64,000 nucleotides of DNA from positions 3,941,855 to 4,005,854 of the forward strand of contig NZ_CP136187.1 of assembly GCF_033193315.1 (NCBI RefSeq), read 5' to 3'. The translations under genes and the position numbers were made by a program. This document shows positions 24,772 to 33,458 of this stretch, one piece after another. This DNA is from Agathobaculum sp. NTUH-O15-33 (lineage in GTDB: Bacteria > Bacillota > Clostridia > Oscillospirales > Butyricicoccaceae). Position 1 is the first letter of the stretch; the number at the start of each line of letters is the position of its first letter. The notes under the pieces are model-generated. The model was not told where the DNA came from. It saw only the letters and a list, made by a program, of their open reading frames with translations, and made no database searches.

Positions 24772-24902
24772 AAAAGCTCTACGGATTATTTCTGAAAAGC
24801 GCAAGTGCTCTTGCCGCGCTGACACTGGTGATTGCCACGGTAGCAAATGGTTCCACCTGCTGGTTTACTTCTTATCAGCCGGAAGAGCCTGATATGGATT
24901 GA
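24768..24902 (+). CDS. agrD: AgrD-like cyclic lactone autoinducer precursor
   Basis: 44 residues: an amphipathic, Lys-bearing leader (MKKLYGLFLKSASALAALT), then NGSTCWFTS and an acidic tail YQPEEPDMD. This is the layout of AgrD, and the tail resembles the QPEEP type of clostridial precursors. By analogy the signal would be a thiolactone ring closed between the Cys and the C-terminal Ser of CWFTS. AAGAAGGT lies ahead of the ATG. No agrC or agrA follows, and the partner agrB is truncated. Confidence 0.78.
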   Translation: MKKLYGLFLKSASALAALTLVIATVANGSTCWFTSYQPEEPDMD

Positions 24903-24927
24903 AGAAGCAATGTAACATAAAATGACA

Positions 24928-24971
24928 AACCCGCCCCCAGATTCGGCTGTCAGCCGTTCAGGGGGCGGGTT
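24928..24971. terminator. Terminator after agrD
   Basis: AACCCGCCCCC (24928-24938) pairs with GGGGGCGGGTT (24961-24971), followed by AATTT. It also faces the end of the convergent membrane-protein gene. Confidence 0.75.
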
Positions 24972-24987
24972 AATTTGGTACACTTCC

Positions 24988-25731
24988 TTAGCTCACATCA
25001 TACGCAAGCAAAAGCACAAGAAACAAGATGTACAGACCGCCGACCAGCCATGGTTTGGAAAACACCACATCACGGGTGGGCTCGCCGGTTTCGTCTACTT
25101 GGAGCGCCGTTTGCCATGCGGGGTTGTGCAGTTTACGCTTGCAGATTTCTCCCCAACGGCGGCCGGATTGCGCTTTTGATCGCTCGGCGCCGACTAGCAG
25201 CAACACGAGGAGCAGAGACAGCGGCACCCATTTCGGCGCGAGACCTTTGCCGCGCTGAACGATATTTGCGCCCATGGCAATATCCAAAGCTTCCGCCGCA
25301 TTCGGCGGTACGGGCCGCTGAACGGATGCGTGCTGATTGTCCAGCCAAGCGGACTTCTGCGAAGCATAGGTTTCATTAACGCCGCCGCTTGTATTGAGCA
25401 ATGCGCCGTTTTGCCAAATCCCTTGCAGCAGAACAATTCCCTTGCGGTCCTCTACCGTGATGGCTTGCCCGTTCTGTTCGATCAAAAACGTCTGGGGTGC
25501 GTTCCATTCATAGGTAATGGTAACGGTGCTGCCGGAATCTGTTTGCAAGACGGAAATAGTGCCGTCACTGGCGGCATAGCGTGTTTCGTCGTCATTTACC
25601 TGTGTTTGGTAATACGCGCCCCGGTACTGAAAAACCGGCGAGGTGTAAAGGCGGTAGTAGAAAACGGCAAATACAGTGGCTGCCGCAAGCGCTAAGATGC
25701 TGAGAGTGATTTTGCAAAACCGTTTCTGCAT
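24988..25731 (-). CDS. Membrane protein of unknown function
   Basis: 247 residues with a membrane helix at about 8-26, an extracytoplasmic domain rich in beta-strand patterns (about 30-165), and two further helices near 172-190 and 227-245. I recognise no family. AGAAGGAG lies 9 bases ahead of ATG 25731, and this site sits immediately after the phosphoglucomutase terminator, so readthrough could feed it. It ends convergent to agrD. Confidence 0.7.
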   Translation of the reverse strand: MQKRFCKITLSILALAAATVFAVFYYRLYTSPVFQYRGAYYQTQVNDDETRYAASDGTISVLQTDSGSTVTITYEWNAPQTFLIEQNGQAITVEDRKGIVLLQGIWQNGALLNTSGGVNETYASQKSAWLDNQHASVQRPVPPNAAEALDIAMGANIVQRGKGLAPKWVPLSLLLVLLLVGAERSKAQSGRRWGEICKRKLHNPAWQTALQVDETGEPTRDVVFSKPWLVGGLYILFLVLLLAYDVS

Positions 25732-25750
25732 GAATGCAGCTCCTTCTGAA

Positions 25751-25782
25751 AAACCCGGACGCGCCGAAGCGCGCCCGGGTTT
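25751..25782 (-). terminator. Terminator of phosphoglucomutase gene
   Basis: AAACCCGG..GCGC, loop CGAA, GCGC..CCGGGTTT. On the minus strand it continues into TTTTTC, just ahead of the next gene's ribosome site. Confidence 0.85.
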
Positions 25783-25785
25783 CAT

Positions 25786-27513
25786 TTACTTAACGATTTC
25801 CTTTGCGGCGGAAACGAGGGCGGCGACCTTATCGGCGGCGTCGGCCTTGCTCGCGCCCTTGGCCATGATGTAGACCTTTACCTTGGGCTCTGTGCCGGAT
25901 GGGCGGATGATGAAGATCGTGCCGCCCGAAAGCTCATAGTACAGCACGTTTTGGCCTTGCAGCTCCATGGGCTCGGTCTTGCCGTCCGCAAGAGAAGTGC
26001 GTGTGCCGGGCTGATAGTCGCGGATGAATTCGACCTTGTCCGGGCCGACCTGCTGCAGCGGGGTCTGGCGCAGCTCCTCCATCAGCTCCTTCATGCGCTG
26101 CAAACCGGATACGCCGGGCATGGTGATGGAGATGGTCTGTTCGCAATAATAGCCGTACTTTTCGTACATTTCCTCCATCGCGTCGTACAGGGTCTTGCCC
26201 TGCGTGCGGTAGTAGGCAGCCATTTCTGCGATCAGCATGGAGGCGGTGACGGCATCCTTGTCGCGCGCGTAGTCGCCGCACAGGTAGCCGTAGGATTCCT
26301 CGAACGCGAAGATATACTCGTGCGAACCGGTGTTTTCAAATTCCTTGATCTTTTCAGCGAGGAACTTAAAGCCGGTGAACGTTTCAAAGCAGGCGACGCC
26401 GTTCTGTTCGGCGGCGGCGCGCGCCATTTCGGTGGTGACGATGCTCTTGAGCACCGCCGGGTGGCGCGGCATGGTGCCGGTCAGCTTCTTGGCGGTGATG
26501 ATGTAATCCGTCAGCAGTACGCCGACCTGATTGCCCGAAAGGGAAATATATTCGCCGGTCTTATCCTTTAATACAATGCCGGTGCGGTCGGCGTCCGGGT
26601 CGGTGCCGATGATCAGATCAACGCCGTTTTCCTTCGCCAGCTCGATCGCAAGGTTGAAGCCCTCCTTATTTTCCGGGTTGGGGCTCTTGACCGTCGGGAA
26701 ATCGCCGTCAATCACCATTTGGTGCGGCTCGCAGATGATGTGCTTGTAGCCAAGGCGCTGCAAAATTTCGGGCACCAGACGGTAGCCCGCGCCGTGGAAC
26801 GGGGTGTAAACAAGCTTGAATTCGTCCGCGACCTGCTTTACGCAGTCCGGATTAACCGCTACCTTAAGCACTTCACTGAGGTAAGCCTCGTCCGTTTCTT
26901 TGCTGAGGATGCGGATCATGCCGCTCTTGACGAATTCGTCATAATCGCCGGTGCGCACGCCGGTGAACAGATCAGTCGCGGCCATTTCGCGGGCGACCAT
27001 GTCGGCTTCCTGCGGGGGCAACTGCGCGCCGTCCTCCCAGTAGACCTTATAGCCGTTGTATTCCTTGGGGTTATGGCTGGCCGTGATATTGATGCCCGCG
27101 ATGCAGCCATAGTGCCGGATGGCAAAGGACAGCTCGGGCGTGGGGCGCAGTTCATCAAACAGCAGGGTCTTGATGCCGCTTGCCGCGAGAATGCAGGCGG
27201 ATTGCTGCGCAAATTCGGGCGAGAAGTGGCGGCTGTCGAACGCAATGGCGACGCCGCGCTCCATCTGCTGTTTGCCGCCCGCGACGACCAGATTGGCAAG
27301 GCCCTGCGTTGCCTGACCGACGGTAAAGCGGTTCATGCGGTATAGGCCCACGCCAAGTACGCCGCGCAAACCGGCGGTGCCGAACGAAAGCGGCGCGAAG
27401 AACCTGCTTTCGATCTCTTCCTTATTATCTTTGATGGCCGTGAGCTCAGCGCGTTCCTCCGCCGTCAGCTCCGGACGGCTCAGCCAGCGGCTGTATTCCG
27501 ACATATAATCCAT
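25786..27513 (-). CDS. Phosphoglucomutase / phosphomannomutase
   Basis: 575 residues, an alpha-D-phosphohexomutase interconverting hexose 1- and 6-phosphates for glycan and nucleotide-sugar synthesis. The phosphoserine loop is TASHNPKEYNGYK, the metal loop GTDPDADRTG, the sugar-specificity loop FEESYGYLCGD and the phosphate-binding loop RPSGTEPKVK. The length and the GDYARDKDAV motif fit the PgcA-like Firmicute branch. GAGGTG is 8 bases ahead of ATG 27513. Single gene. Confidence 0.95.
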   Translation of the reverse strand: MDYMSEYSRWLSRPELTAEERAELTAIKDNKEEIESRFFAPLSFGTAGLRGVLGVGLYRMNRFTVGQATQGLANLVVAGGKQQMERGVAIAFDSRHFSPEFAQQSACILAASGIKTLLFDELRPTPELSFAIRHYGCIAGINITASHNPKEYNGYKVYWEDGAQLPPQEADMVAREMAATDLFTGVRTGDYDEFVKSGMIRILSKETDEAYLSEVLKVAVNPDCVKQVADEFKLVYTPFHGAGYRLVPEILQRLGYKHIICEPHQMVIDGDFPTVKSPNPENKEGFNLAIELAKENGVDLIIGTDPDADRTGIVLKDKTGEYISLSGNQVGVLLTDYIITAKKLTGTMPRHPAVLKSIVTTEMARAAAEQNGVACFETFTGFKFLAEKIKEFENTGSHEYIFAFEESYGYLCGDYARDKDAVTASMLIAEMAAYYRTQGKTLYDAMEEMYEKYGYYCEQTISITMPGVSGLQRMKELMEELRQTPLQQVGPDKVEFIRDYQPGTRTSLADGKTEPMELQGQNVLYYELSGGTIFIIRPSGTEPKVKVYIMAKGASKADAADKVAALVSAAKEIVK

Positions 27514-27731
27514 GTGCTGTTCACCTCATCCATTTATTTGGCGCAATGCCACTATGTAAATTATACAATATCTGTGTGTCAATGCAAGGGGTTTTGCGCG
27601 AGTTTGTGAGATTGACCGAACAGAAGCGGAATATTGCATAAATAGGACCAGCGTTTTTTGGGCAGTAAGTAAAAATGCCAATAGGGACGCTGAAAAAATA
27701 CCTTTGTCCGTGCGATAAATTAGGCTATTTA

Positions 27732-27763
27732 TGCTACAATTAATTTTGTCACGTTCGACAAAA
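27732..27763 (+). promoter_or_regulatory. Integrase promoter and dyad
   Basis: An extended -10, TGCTACAAT (TACAAT 27735-27740), is followed at once by TTTTGTC-ACGTTC-GACAAAA (27744-27763), a perfect 7-bp inverted repeat covering the likely start point. This looks like an autoregulatory or recombinase-binding site. No clear -35 box is seen. Confidence 0.5.
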
Positions 27764-27792
27764 AACAACATAAAGTGAGGTAAAATGACAAC

Positions 27793-28830
27793 ATGGACAA
27801 AGTAAAAATTTATGAGGAGGATGGCTGTATCCACTTCGTTCTGCGCCCTGAGGAGCTGATGCGTTTGCGGTATTCCGAGGAATCAAGCACAATGCTGGTC
27901 ACTTTTTTTGACCGGTGGCTGACGCTGATGGAAACGCAGGTGCGCGAAAATACGATGGATGGGTACCGTTATATTTATCAAAAACACATTCTACCGTTTT
28001 TCGGCGCGCGTAAGGTGACGCTTGCCACCGCGCGGCCGGCGGATTTTCAGGAATTCGTCAATCAGAAATTTGCGGAGGGGCTTTCGCCGACCTCGATCGT
28101 CAAGTTTCATTCGATCCTGCACAAGTGTATGAAATATGCGGTATCGCTTCAAATTATCCCGCTGAATCCGGCGGATAACGTGATGCTGCCCAAGCGCCGC
28201 GCGTTCCGGGGACAGGTGTACAACCGCACGCAGATCAACGTGTTTATCGCGGCGGCGCTGCATTCCCCGGCGGAGGCGGCGTTTGTGCTTGCCGCAACCT
28301 ATGGACTGCGGCGAAGCGAAGCCGCGGGTTTGCGGTGGAGCGCGGTCGACCTGCGCGCGCGCACGATGATCATCAACCACACGGCGGTGCAGTCGGGCGG
28401 GCGCGTGATCTATGCCGATAATGTAAAGACCAAATCAAGCTACCGCACCCTGCCGCTTTCGGATTCGCTTAAGCGGTATTTGAGCGACCTGCGGCGGCGG
28501 CAGAATGAAAACCGGCGCAGGCTGGGCAAGGCTTACCACAAAAGCGATTACGTTTGCTGCCACGAAAACGGCGTGCCGCTCCGGCCCGATTATATCACCC
28601 GGGAATTTGAGCGGGTGTGCCGCGGGGCCGCGCTGCCGCGCATTCGCTTTCACGATTTGCGGCATTCGGTGGCGACCATTTTGCTGCAACAGGGCTTTTC
28701 GCTGAAACAAATACAAGATTGGCTGGGGCATTCGGATATTTCCACCACGGCAAACGTATACGCCCACGTGCCCTATATCGAAAAGGTATCCATTGCCAAG
28801 GGGGCCACGCCGGTCATCGGCGTGATGTGA
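27793..28830 (+). CDS. Tyrosine recombinase / integrase
   Basis: 345 residues: an N-terminal SAM-like DNA-binding domain (about 35-125) and a catalytic domain with R173 (GLRRSE), K212 (VKTKSSYR), H287 and R290 (FHDLRH), H313 (LGHS) and nucleophile Y323 (NVYAHV). All residues needed for strand exchange are present, so it should be active. A six-codon frame (ATG 27785 to TAA 27805) overlaps its start and holds the better-placed Shine-Dalgarno, which may couple or damp translation. No excisionase, cargo or att repeat was found nearby. Confidence 0.93.
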   Translation: MDKVKIYEEDGCIHFVLRPEELMRLRYSEESSTMLVTFFDRWLTLMETQVRENTMDGYRYIYQKHILPFFGARKVTLATARPADFQEFVNQKFAEGLSPTSIVKFHSILHKCMKYAVSLQIIPLNPADNVMLPKRRAFRGQVYNRTQINVFIAAALHSPAEAAFVLAATYGLRRSEAAGLRWSAVDLRARTMIINHTAVQSGGRVIYADNVKTKSSYRTLPLSDSLKRYLSDLRRRQNENRRRLGKAYHKSDYVCCHENGVPLRPDYITREFERVCRGAALPRIRFHDLRHSVATILLQQGFSLKQIQDWLGHSDISTTANVYAHVPYIEKVSIAKGATPVIGVM

Positions 28831-29000
28831 ACAGAGCGCGGAACGGGGCGGCCCACACACTGAATTTGTGAACAAACAATTAAATTTATTGGACATTAAA
28901 ATAATGGATTGAAAATGCTTTTGAAATATGTTAGTGTTAGATCGTTAGTTAATTAACAATTAAACCGATGGACCGAACGACTGAATAGGAGCGTAAAAGT

Positions 29001-30191
29001 ATGGCGAGATTTACATTACCGAGAGACCTGTATCACGGCAAAGACGCGCTGGAAGCGCTGAAGACGCTTTCCGGCAAAAAGGCGATCGTCGTAGTGGGCG
29101 GCGGCTCTATGAAGCGCTTTGGATTTCTGCAAAAGGTAGAGGATTACTTAAAAGAAGCCGGTATGGAAGTAAAGCTGTTTGAGGGCGTGGAGCCCGATCC
29201 TTCCGTGGAAACCGTGATGAAGGGCGCGGCCGCGATGCGCGCGTTCGAGCCGGATTGGATCGTTTCCATCGGCGGCGGCTCTCCGATCGACGCGGCCAAG
29301 GCCATGTGGGCGTTTTACGAGTATCCGGACGTAACGTTCGAGGATCTTTGCATCCCCTTCAACTTCCCGACGCTTCGCACCAAGGCAAAGTTCTGCGCGA
29401 TCTCGTCCACCTCCGGCACAGCGACCGAGGTGACCGCGTTCTCCGTCATCACCGATTATCAGAAGGGCATCAAGTACCCGCTGGCCGACTTTAATATCAC
29501 GCCCGACGTTGCCATCGTCGATCCCTCGCTGGCCGAGACCATGCCCAAAAAGCTGACCGCGCACACCGGCATGGACGCAATGACGCACGCGATCGAAGCC
29601 TATGTATCCACGCTGCACTGTGATTTTACCGATCCGCTGGCGCTGCACGCCATCGAAATGGTGAGCGACGATCTGATCGCCTCCTTTAACGGCGATATGG
29701 AAGCCAGAGACCGTATGCATAACGCACAGTGCTTGGCCGGTATGGCGTTCTCCAACGCGCTGCTCGGCATTGTGCATTCAATGGCGCACAAGACCGGCGC
29801 GGCCTACTCGGGCGGCCATATCGTGCACGGCTGCGCGAACGCGATGTACCTGCCCAAGGTGATCAAGTTCAACGCCAAGGAGCCCGCCGCGGCCGAGCGC
29901 TTTGCGAAGATCGCAAAGTTTTTAGGCCTTGCCGGTGGTTCGACGGATGAACTGGTGGACGCGCTGATCGCGCACCTGAAAAAGATGAATCAGGCGCTTG
30001 AAATTCCGTCCTGCATCCGCGATTATGAGGGCGGCATCATCGACGAGAAGGAATTTCTCGACAAGCTGCCCACCGTGGCGCAGCTCGCCGTGGACGATGC
30101 GTGCACCGGTTCCAACCCGCGCGGCATCGATGCGGAGCAGATGGCAAAGCTGCTCAAGTGCTGCTTCTACGATGAAGAAGTAGACTTCTAA
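29001..30191 (+). CDS. Iron-containing alcohol dehydrogenase
   Basis: 396 residues. The coenzyme motif is SIGGGSPIDAAKAMW, and the iron-site histidines lie in MTHAIEAYVST and in GIVHSMAHKTGAAY...HG. This branch reduces short-chain aldehydes such as acetaldehyde or butyraldehyde with NAD(P)H, regenerating cofactor in fermentation. ATAGGAG precedes the ATG. The 170-bp AT-rich upstream region has a palindrome GTTAATTAAC (28948-28957), a possible control site. Monocistronic, closed by a strong terminator. Confidence 0.94.
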   Translation: MARFTLPRDLYHGKDALEALKTLSGKKAIVVVGGGSMKRFGFLQKVEDYLKEAGMEVKLFEGVEPDPSVETVMKGAAAMRAFEPDWIVSIGGGSPIDAAKAMWAFYEYPDVTFEDLCIPFNFPTLRTKAKFCAISSTSGTATEVTAFSVITDYQKGIKYPLADFNITPDVAIVDPSLAETMPKKLTAHTGMDAMTHAIEAYVSTLHCDFTDPLALHAIEMVSDDLIASFNGDMEARDRMHNAQCLAGMAFSNALLGIVHSMAHKTGAAYSGGHIVHGCANAMYLPKVIKFNAKEPAAAERFAKIAKFLGLAGGSTDELVDALIAHLKKMNQALEIPSCIRDYEGGIIDEKEFLDKLPTVAQLAVDDACTGSNPRGIDAEQMAKLLKCCFYDEEVDF

Positions 30192-30207
30192 AGTTCAATA
30201 AATAGCC

Positions 30208-30240
30208 AAAGCGCTCCTCAAGTTTTTTGAGGAGCGCTTT
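30208..30240 (+). terminator. Terminator of Fe-ADH gene
   Basis: AAAGCGCTCCTCAA pairs with TTGAGGAGCGCTTT, and T residues follow. Confidence 0.9.
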
Positions 30241-30313
30241 TTGGCAAACGGTTGGCGCGCACGAAGCAATATGTTAGAATGGGCTTAGGAAAAAAACCAA
30301 AGGAGAAGCTTTG

Positions 30314-30664
30314 ATGAAAAAACGCTGTGTATTGGTAATGGCCTTAGGGCTGCTGCTCCTTTGCGCGGGCTGCACCAAGGAACAAAAGCAGAAAAGTGAT
30401 GTGTTGACGCTGGACCGGGTGACCGAACTGGCTGAAAAGGGAAGCAACCTTTCGTGGGACGATTTCGCGGCATATGAAAGCGAAGAGATTGGCAGCGGGC
30501 TTTACATCCTGCATTATGCGATCGATGATGATTTCTACTTGCTGATCGGCGGCGGCAGTCAAACAGAGGCGCCCATGTACATTCGTTTGGTGCGTACGAG
30601 CGATAATGAAAGCTACATCGATATCCGAACGGATGACGTGCAGGCATTTCTCAATGAAGCATAA
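30314..30664 (+). CDS. Small putative lipoprotein
   Basis: 116 residues. The signal peptide ends in lipobox LCAGC; the mature part is about 97 residues and acidic, with an LTLDRVTELAEKG helix and alternating strands. I recognise no family with confidence. AGGAG is 8 bases before ATG 30314. The stop lies directly beside the left end of an inverted-repeat element, which may have replaced the native 3' region. Confidence 0.7.
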   Translation: MKKRCVLVMALGLLLLCAGCTKEQKQKSDVLTLDRVTELAEKGSNLSWDDFAAYESEEIGSGLYILHYAIDDDFYLLIGGGSQTEAPMYIRLVRTSDNESYIDIRTDDVQAFLNEA

Positions 30665-30668
30665 CGCC

Positions 30669-30938
30669 AAAAGGGGCTGTAAAAAACTGTTGCAAAATAG
30701 AAGAGTACCCAAATGTCATTCTGAACGAAGTGAAGAATCTCGCGCGAACGCGCGGAATTACGCTGGGAACGCGCGTTCGCGCGAGATTCGCACTCATTAA
30801 AATGCCGCTAAGCGGCAGATTAAGGATAGCAGACTACGGTCTCGTCGCTTCGCTTCTCAGAATGACAAAATTGGTAGCATTCTTCGCTTTGCAACAGTTT
30901 TCTATTCATTTGTGAGAACTTATTTTACAGCCCCTTTT
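30669..30938. repeat. 270-bp nested-palindrome MITE-like element
   Basis: Outer ends AAAAGGGGCTGTAAAA and TTTTACAGCCCCTTTT are perfect 16-bp inverted repeats. Inside are AACTGTTGCAAA/TTTGCAACAGTT, GTCATTCTGA/TCAGAATGAC and a 19-bp perfect stem (30735-30753 with 30771-30789). There is no plausible gene. The inner GTCATTCTGA-GAAGAATCTC type of repeat is common in clostridial genomes. Confidence 0.8.
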
Positions 30939-30957
30939 GTGTTTGACGACATAAAAT

Positions 30958-32385
30958 TTAGCAGTTGACCGGCTTTGTATAGTCAGCGGCATGGCCGGAT
31001 CTTTGCGCGGCCACCCCTTCGGGCGTATGGTTGTTCAGGTGGCGCACGATATACACGGAAAGCGCCGCCGCGGCGATAAAGGAAACGATATCCGCCACCG
31101 GCGCGGAGTAGAGCGTGCCATAAACGCCGAAAACGCGCGGCAGCAACAGCACGAGGGGCACACTTAAAACAAAATCGCGCAGCAGGGAAAGGCCCATGGA
31201 CAGCAGCGGCTTGCCCAGCGATTGCAGAAAGATGCTGATCGATTTTTGAATGCAGCACAGAACGATGGTGCACAGGTAAACGCGGAACGCCAGCACGGCG
31301 AATTCGTTATACAATCCATCCTCGCTGCCGAAAATGCCGATGATCTGCATCGGGAAGCATTCAAAACACAGCATGGCGACCGCGCCGACAATGATCTCGG
31401 CCGCCAGCATGGTGCGGAACAACTGCTTGACGCGCTTGCCGTAGCCCGCGCCGTAGTTATAGCCCACGATCGGCTGGCAACCCGCCGCGATGCCGACCAC
31501 GATGGCGATCACGATTTGGAAGATCTTCATCACAATACCTACCACGGTGAGCGGGATATCCGCGCCGTACTTGGACTGCGCGCCGTAAATGACCAGCATG
31601 TTGTTCATCGCCGCCATGATTATGACAATGGAAATCTGCGTGAGCAGACTGCTGATGCCGAGGGGCAGGAAATGCCCCATCATACGGCCGGAGGGACGGA
31701 AGCTGGATCTTTTCAGCCGGAACGCCTTGGTGTGGCGCAAATAGTAGACCGCCAGCAACGCGGAAACGATCTGCCCCGCGACCGTGGCAAGCGCCGCGCC
31801 CCGCATGCCCCAATGCAATACGAAAATAGCGATCGGGTCCAAAACGACGTTGATTAAACAGCCCGCCAACGTGGACAGCATGGCAAAGCGCGGGCTGCCA
31901 TCCGAACGGATGAGCGAGTTCATGGCATTGCCGAACATGAAAAAGGGAATGCCGATTAAAATATAATCGTAGTACTCGCTTGCATAGGCAAGATTGTTTT
32001 CTGTGGCGCCGAAGCTTTGCAGCACGCCCTGCTTGCAAACAGCCAGCAACACCGTGAGCAGCACACTGGCCGCGACGATAACGACCACCGCGTTGCCCGC
32101 GCATTTATGCGCGCCCTCCGCGTCCTGCCTGCCTTGGCAGATGCTGAGAAAGGCCGCGCAGCCGTCGCCCACCAGCAGGGCAAGCGCCAGCGCGATGACC
32201 GTGACCGGGAAAACGACGTTGGTAGCGCCGTTGCCCAGATAGCCCACGCCCCAGCCGATGAAGATCTGATCGACGATGTTGTAAAGCGACGAGACCAGCA
32301 GCGACAGAATGCAGGGAATGGAAAACCGAAGCATCAGCTTGCCGATCCGTTCGGTTGCCAAATAGCCATTGGTATTTTGATTCAT
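30958..32385 (-). CDS. MATE family multidrug efflux protein
   Basis: 475 residues with twelve predicted membrane helices in two pseudo-repeats. The N-terminal FSIPCILSLLVSSLYNIVDQIFIGWG is typical of the DinF/NorM-like prokaryotic branch, which exports cationic drugs or metabolites in exchange for sodium or protons. The gene is divergent from a LysR-type regulator with a 138-bp shared region, so local regulation is likely. GGAGG lies ahead of the start. Confidence 0.93.
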   Translation of the reverse strand: MNQNTNGYLATERIGKLMLRFSIPCILSLLVSSLYNIVDQIFIGWGVGYLGNGATNVVFPVTVIALALALLVGDGCAAFLSICQGRQDAEGAHKCAGNAVVVIVAASVLLTVLLAVCKQGVLQSFGATENNLAYASEYYDYILIGIPFFMFGNAMNSLIRSDGSPRFAMLSTLAGCLINVVLDPIAIFVLHWGMRGAALATVAGQIVSALLAVYYLRHTKAFRLKRSSFRPSGRMMGHFLPLGISSLLTQISIVIIMAAMNNMLVIYGAQSKYGADIPLTVVGIVMKIFQIVIAIVVGIAAGCQPIVGYNYGAGYGKRVKQLFRTMLAAEIIVGAVAMLCFECFPMQIIGIFGSEDGLYNEFAVLAFRVYLCTIVLCCIQKSISIFLQSLGKPLLSMGLSLLRDFVLSVPLVLLLPRVFGVYGTLYSAPVADIVSFIAAAALSVYIVRHLNNHTPEGVAAQRSGHAADYTKPVNC

Positions 32386-32523
32386 TTGTACCTCCTAAAA
32401 GTGCCGGGCATAGCGCCCGGGCGATATCCTCTCTTCTATATTTTACCGCGCTTTTTCTTGCAAGGGAAATTCAAATGCGTTATCATTAATAAAGAAAATG
32501 AATTAATAACAGGAGGGCCGACA

Positions 32524-33408
32524 ATGAATACCGTTCAGTTGGAATGCTTTTTGGCCGTGGCCGAGCATTTGAATTTTGCGCGCGCCGCGGAAGCGCTGCA
32601 TATCACACAGCCTGCTGTGACGCACCAGATCCGTTCGCTGGAAAGCGAGCTGGGAGCCGAACTGTTTCACCGCACGACCCGCAGCGTCGAACTGACGGAA
32701 GAGGGGTATCTGTTCATTGGCGACGCCAGAAGCATACTGGGCATATCGCAGGCGGCGAGAATGCGGCTGAGGCACCGGTCCGAAAAAGAGACGCTGCCCT
32801 TTATCCTCGGTTGCCGTACGCCGGGGGAAACGCGGTTTTTACCCGCGGTATTGCGGCGGCTGATGCGGGCGTATCCCAACCTGCACCCGGTATTGAAAAA
32901 TGATCCCGTATCGGTCATGCGCAGCCATTTGGAGGACGGTTCGGTGGATGCGGTGCTGGGCTGGAAGGAAAAGAACGCCGCGTGCCGTTTTAGCGAATTA
33001 GCCCGCACCGAAGCGGCGCTGGTCGTATCGCCGGAGCACCCGCTCGCGGAACGTGCGCAAGCCACGTTTGCGGATATCCATGAAGGCTGCGTGATCCTGT
33101 TCGATCCCCGCCGCAATCCGCAGGCCATGTCCGCTTTGCAGCACGAAGCCGCCGGGGCGCGCCCCGCTTCGCAGGTGTATTTTTGCGAGGATAATGAGTG
33201 CGCTATGACATTGGTAAAGGCGGGCGTTGGATGCACGCTCCTGCCCGATCTGCCGCAGCTGCGCGATCCCGCGCTGCGCTATATTCCGTTTGAAAAGAAA
33301 AACCCGGTATCCTTTGGTGTATATTACAAAAGTTTGGGACAGCACCCGGCGCTTAAAACGTTTATCGAACTCGCCCGCGAAGCGCTCGCGCCGGGCGCTG
33401 TGAAATAA
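32524..33408 (+). CDS. LysR family transcriptional regulator
   Basis: 294 residues. The N-terminal helix-turn-helix (MNTVQLECFLAVAEHLNFARAA...) is followed by a periplasmic-binding-like effector domain from about residue 90. AGGAGGG is 6 bases before ATG 32524; the same frame is open for 169 codons upstream but overlaps the MATE gene. The shared intergenic DNA carries two ATTAATAA words (near 32486 and 32502). It probably controls the divergent pump in response to an unknown small molecule. Confidence 0.92.
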   Translation: MNTVQLECFLAVAEHLNFARAAEALHITQPAVTHQIRSLESELGAELFHRTTRSVELTEEGYLFIGDARSILGISQAARMRLRHRSEKETLPFILGCRTPGETRFLPAVLRRLMRAYPNLHPVLKNDPVSVMRSHLEDGSVDAVLGWKEKNAACRFSELARTEAALVVSPEHPLAERAQATFADIHEGCVILFDPRRNPQAMSALQHEAAGARPASQVYFCEDNECAMTLVKAGVGCTLLPDLPQLRDPALRYIPFEKKNPVSFGVYYKSLGQHPALKTFIELAREALAPGAVK

Positions 33409-33411
33409 TAT

Positions 33412-33450
33412 AAAAATCCGTCGGTGTAGTTGTTACATCGACGGATTTTT
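33412..33450. terminator. Terminator between lysR and secreted-protein gene
   Basis: AAAAATCCGTCG pairs with CGACGGATTTTT, followed by T residues. Usable in both directions. Confidence 0.9.
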
Positions 33451-33458
33451 TTTGTTTT

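Noticed and set aside
32017..32523. Upstream extension of the LysR gene
   Set aside because: It overlaps the MATE gene antisense; a strong ribosome site and typical N-terminus fix the start at 32524.
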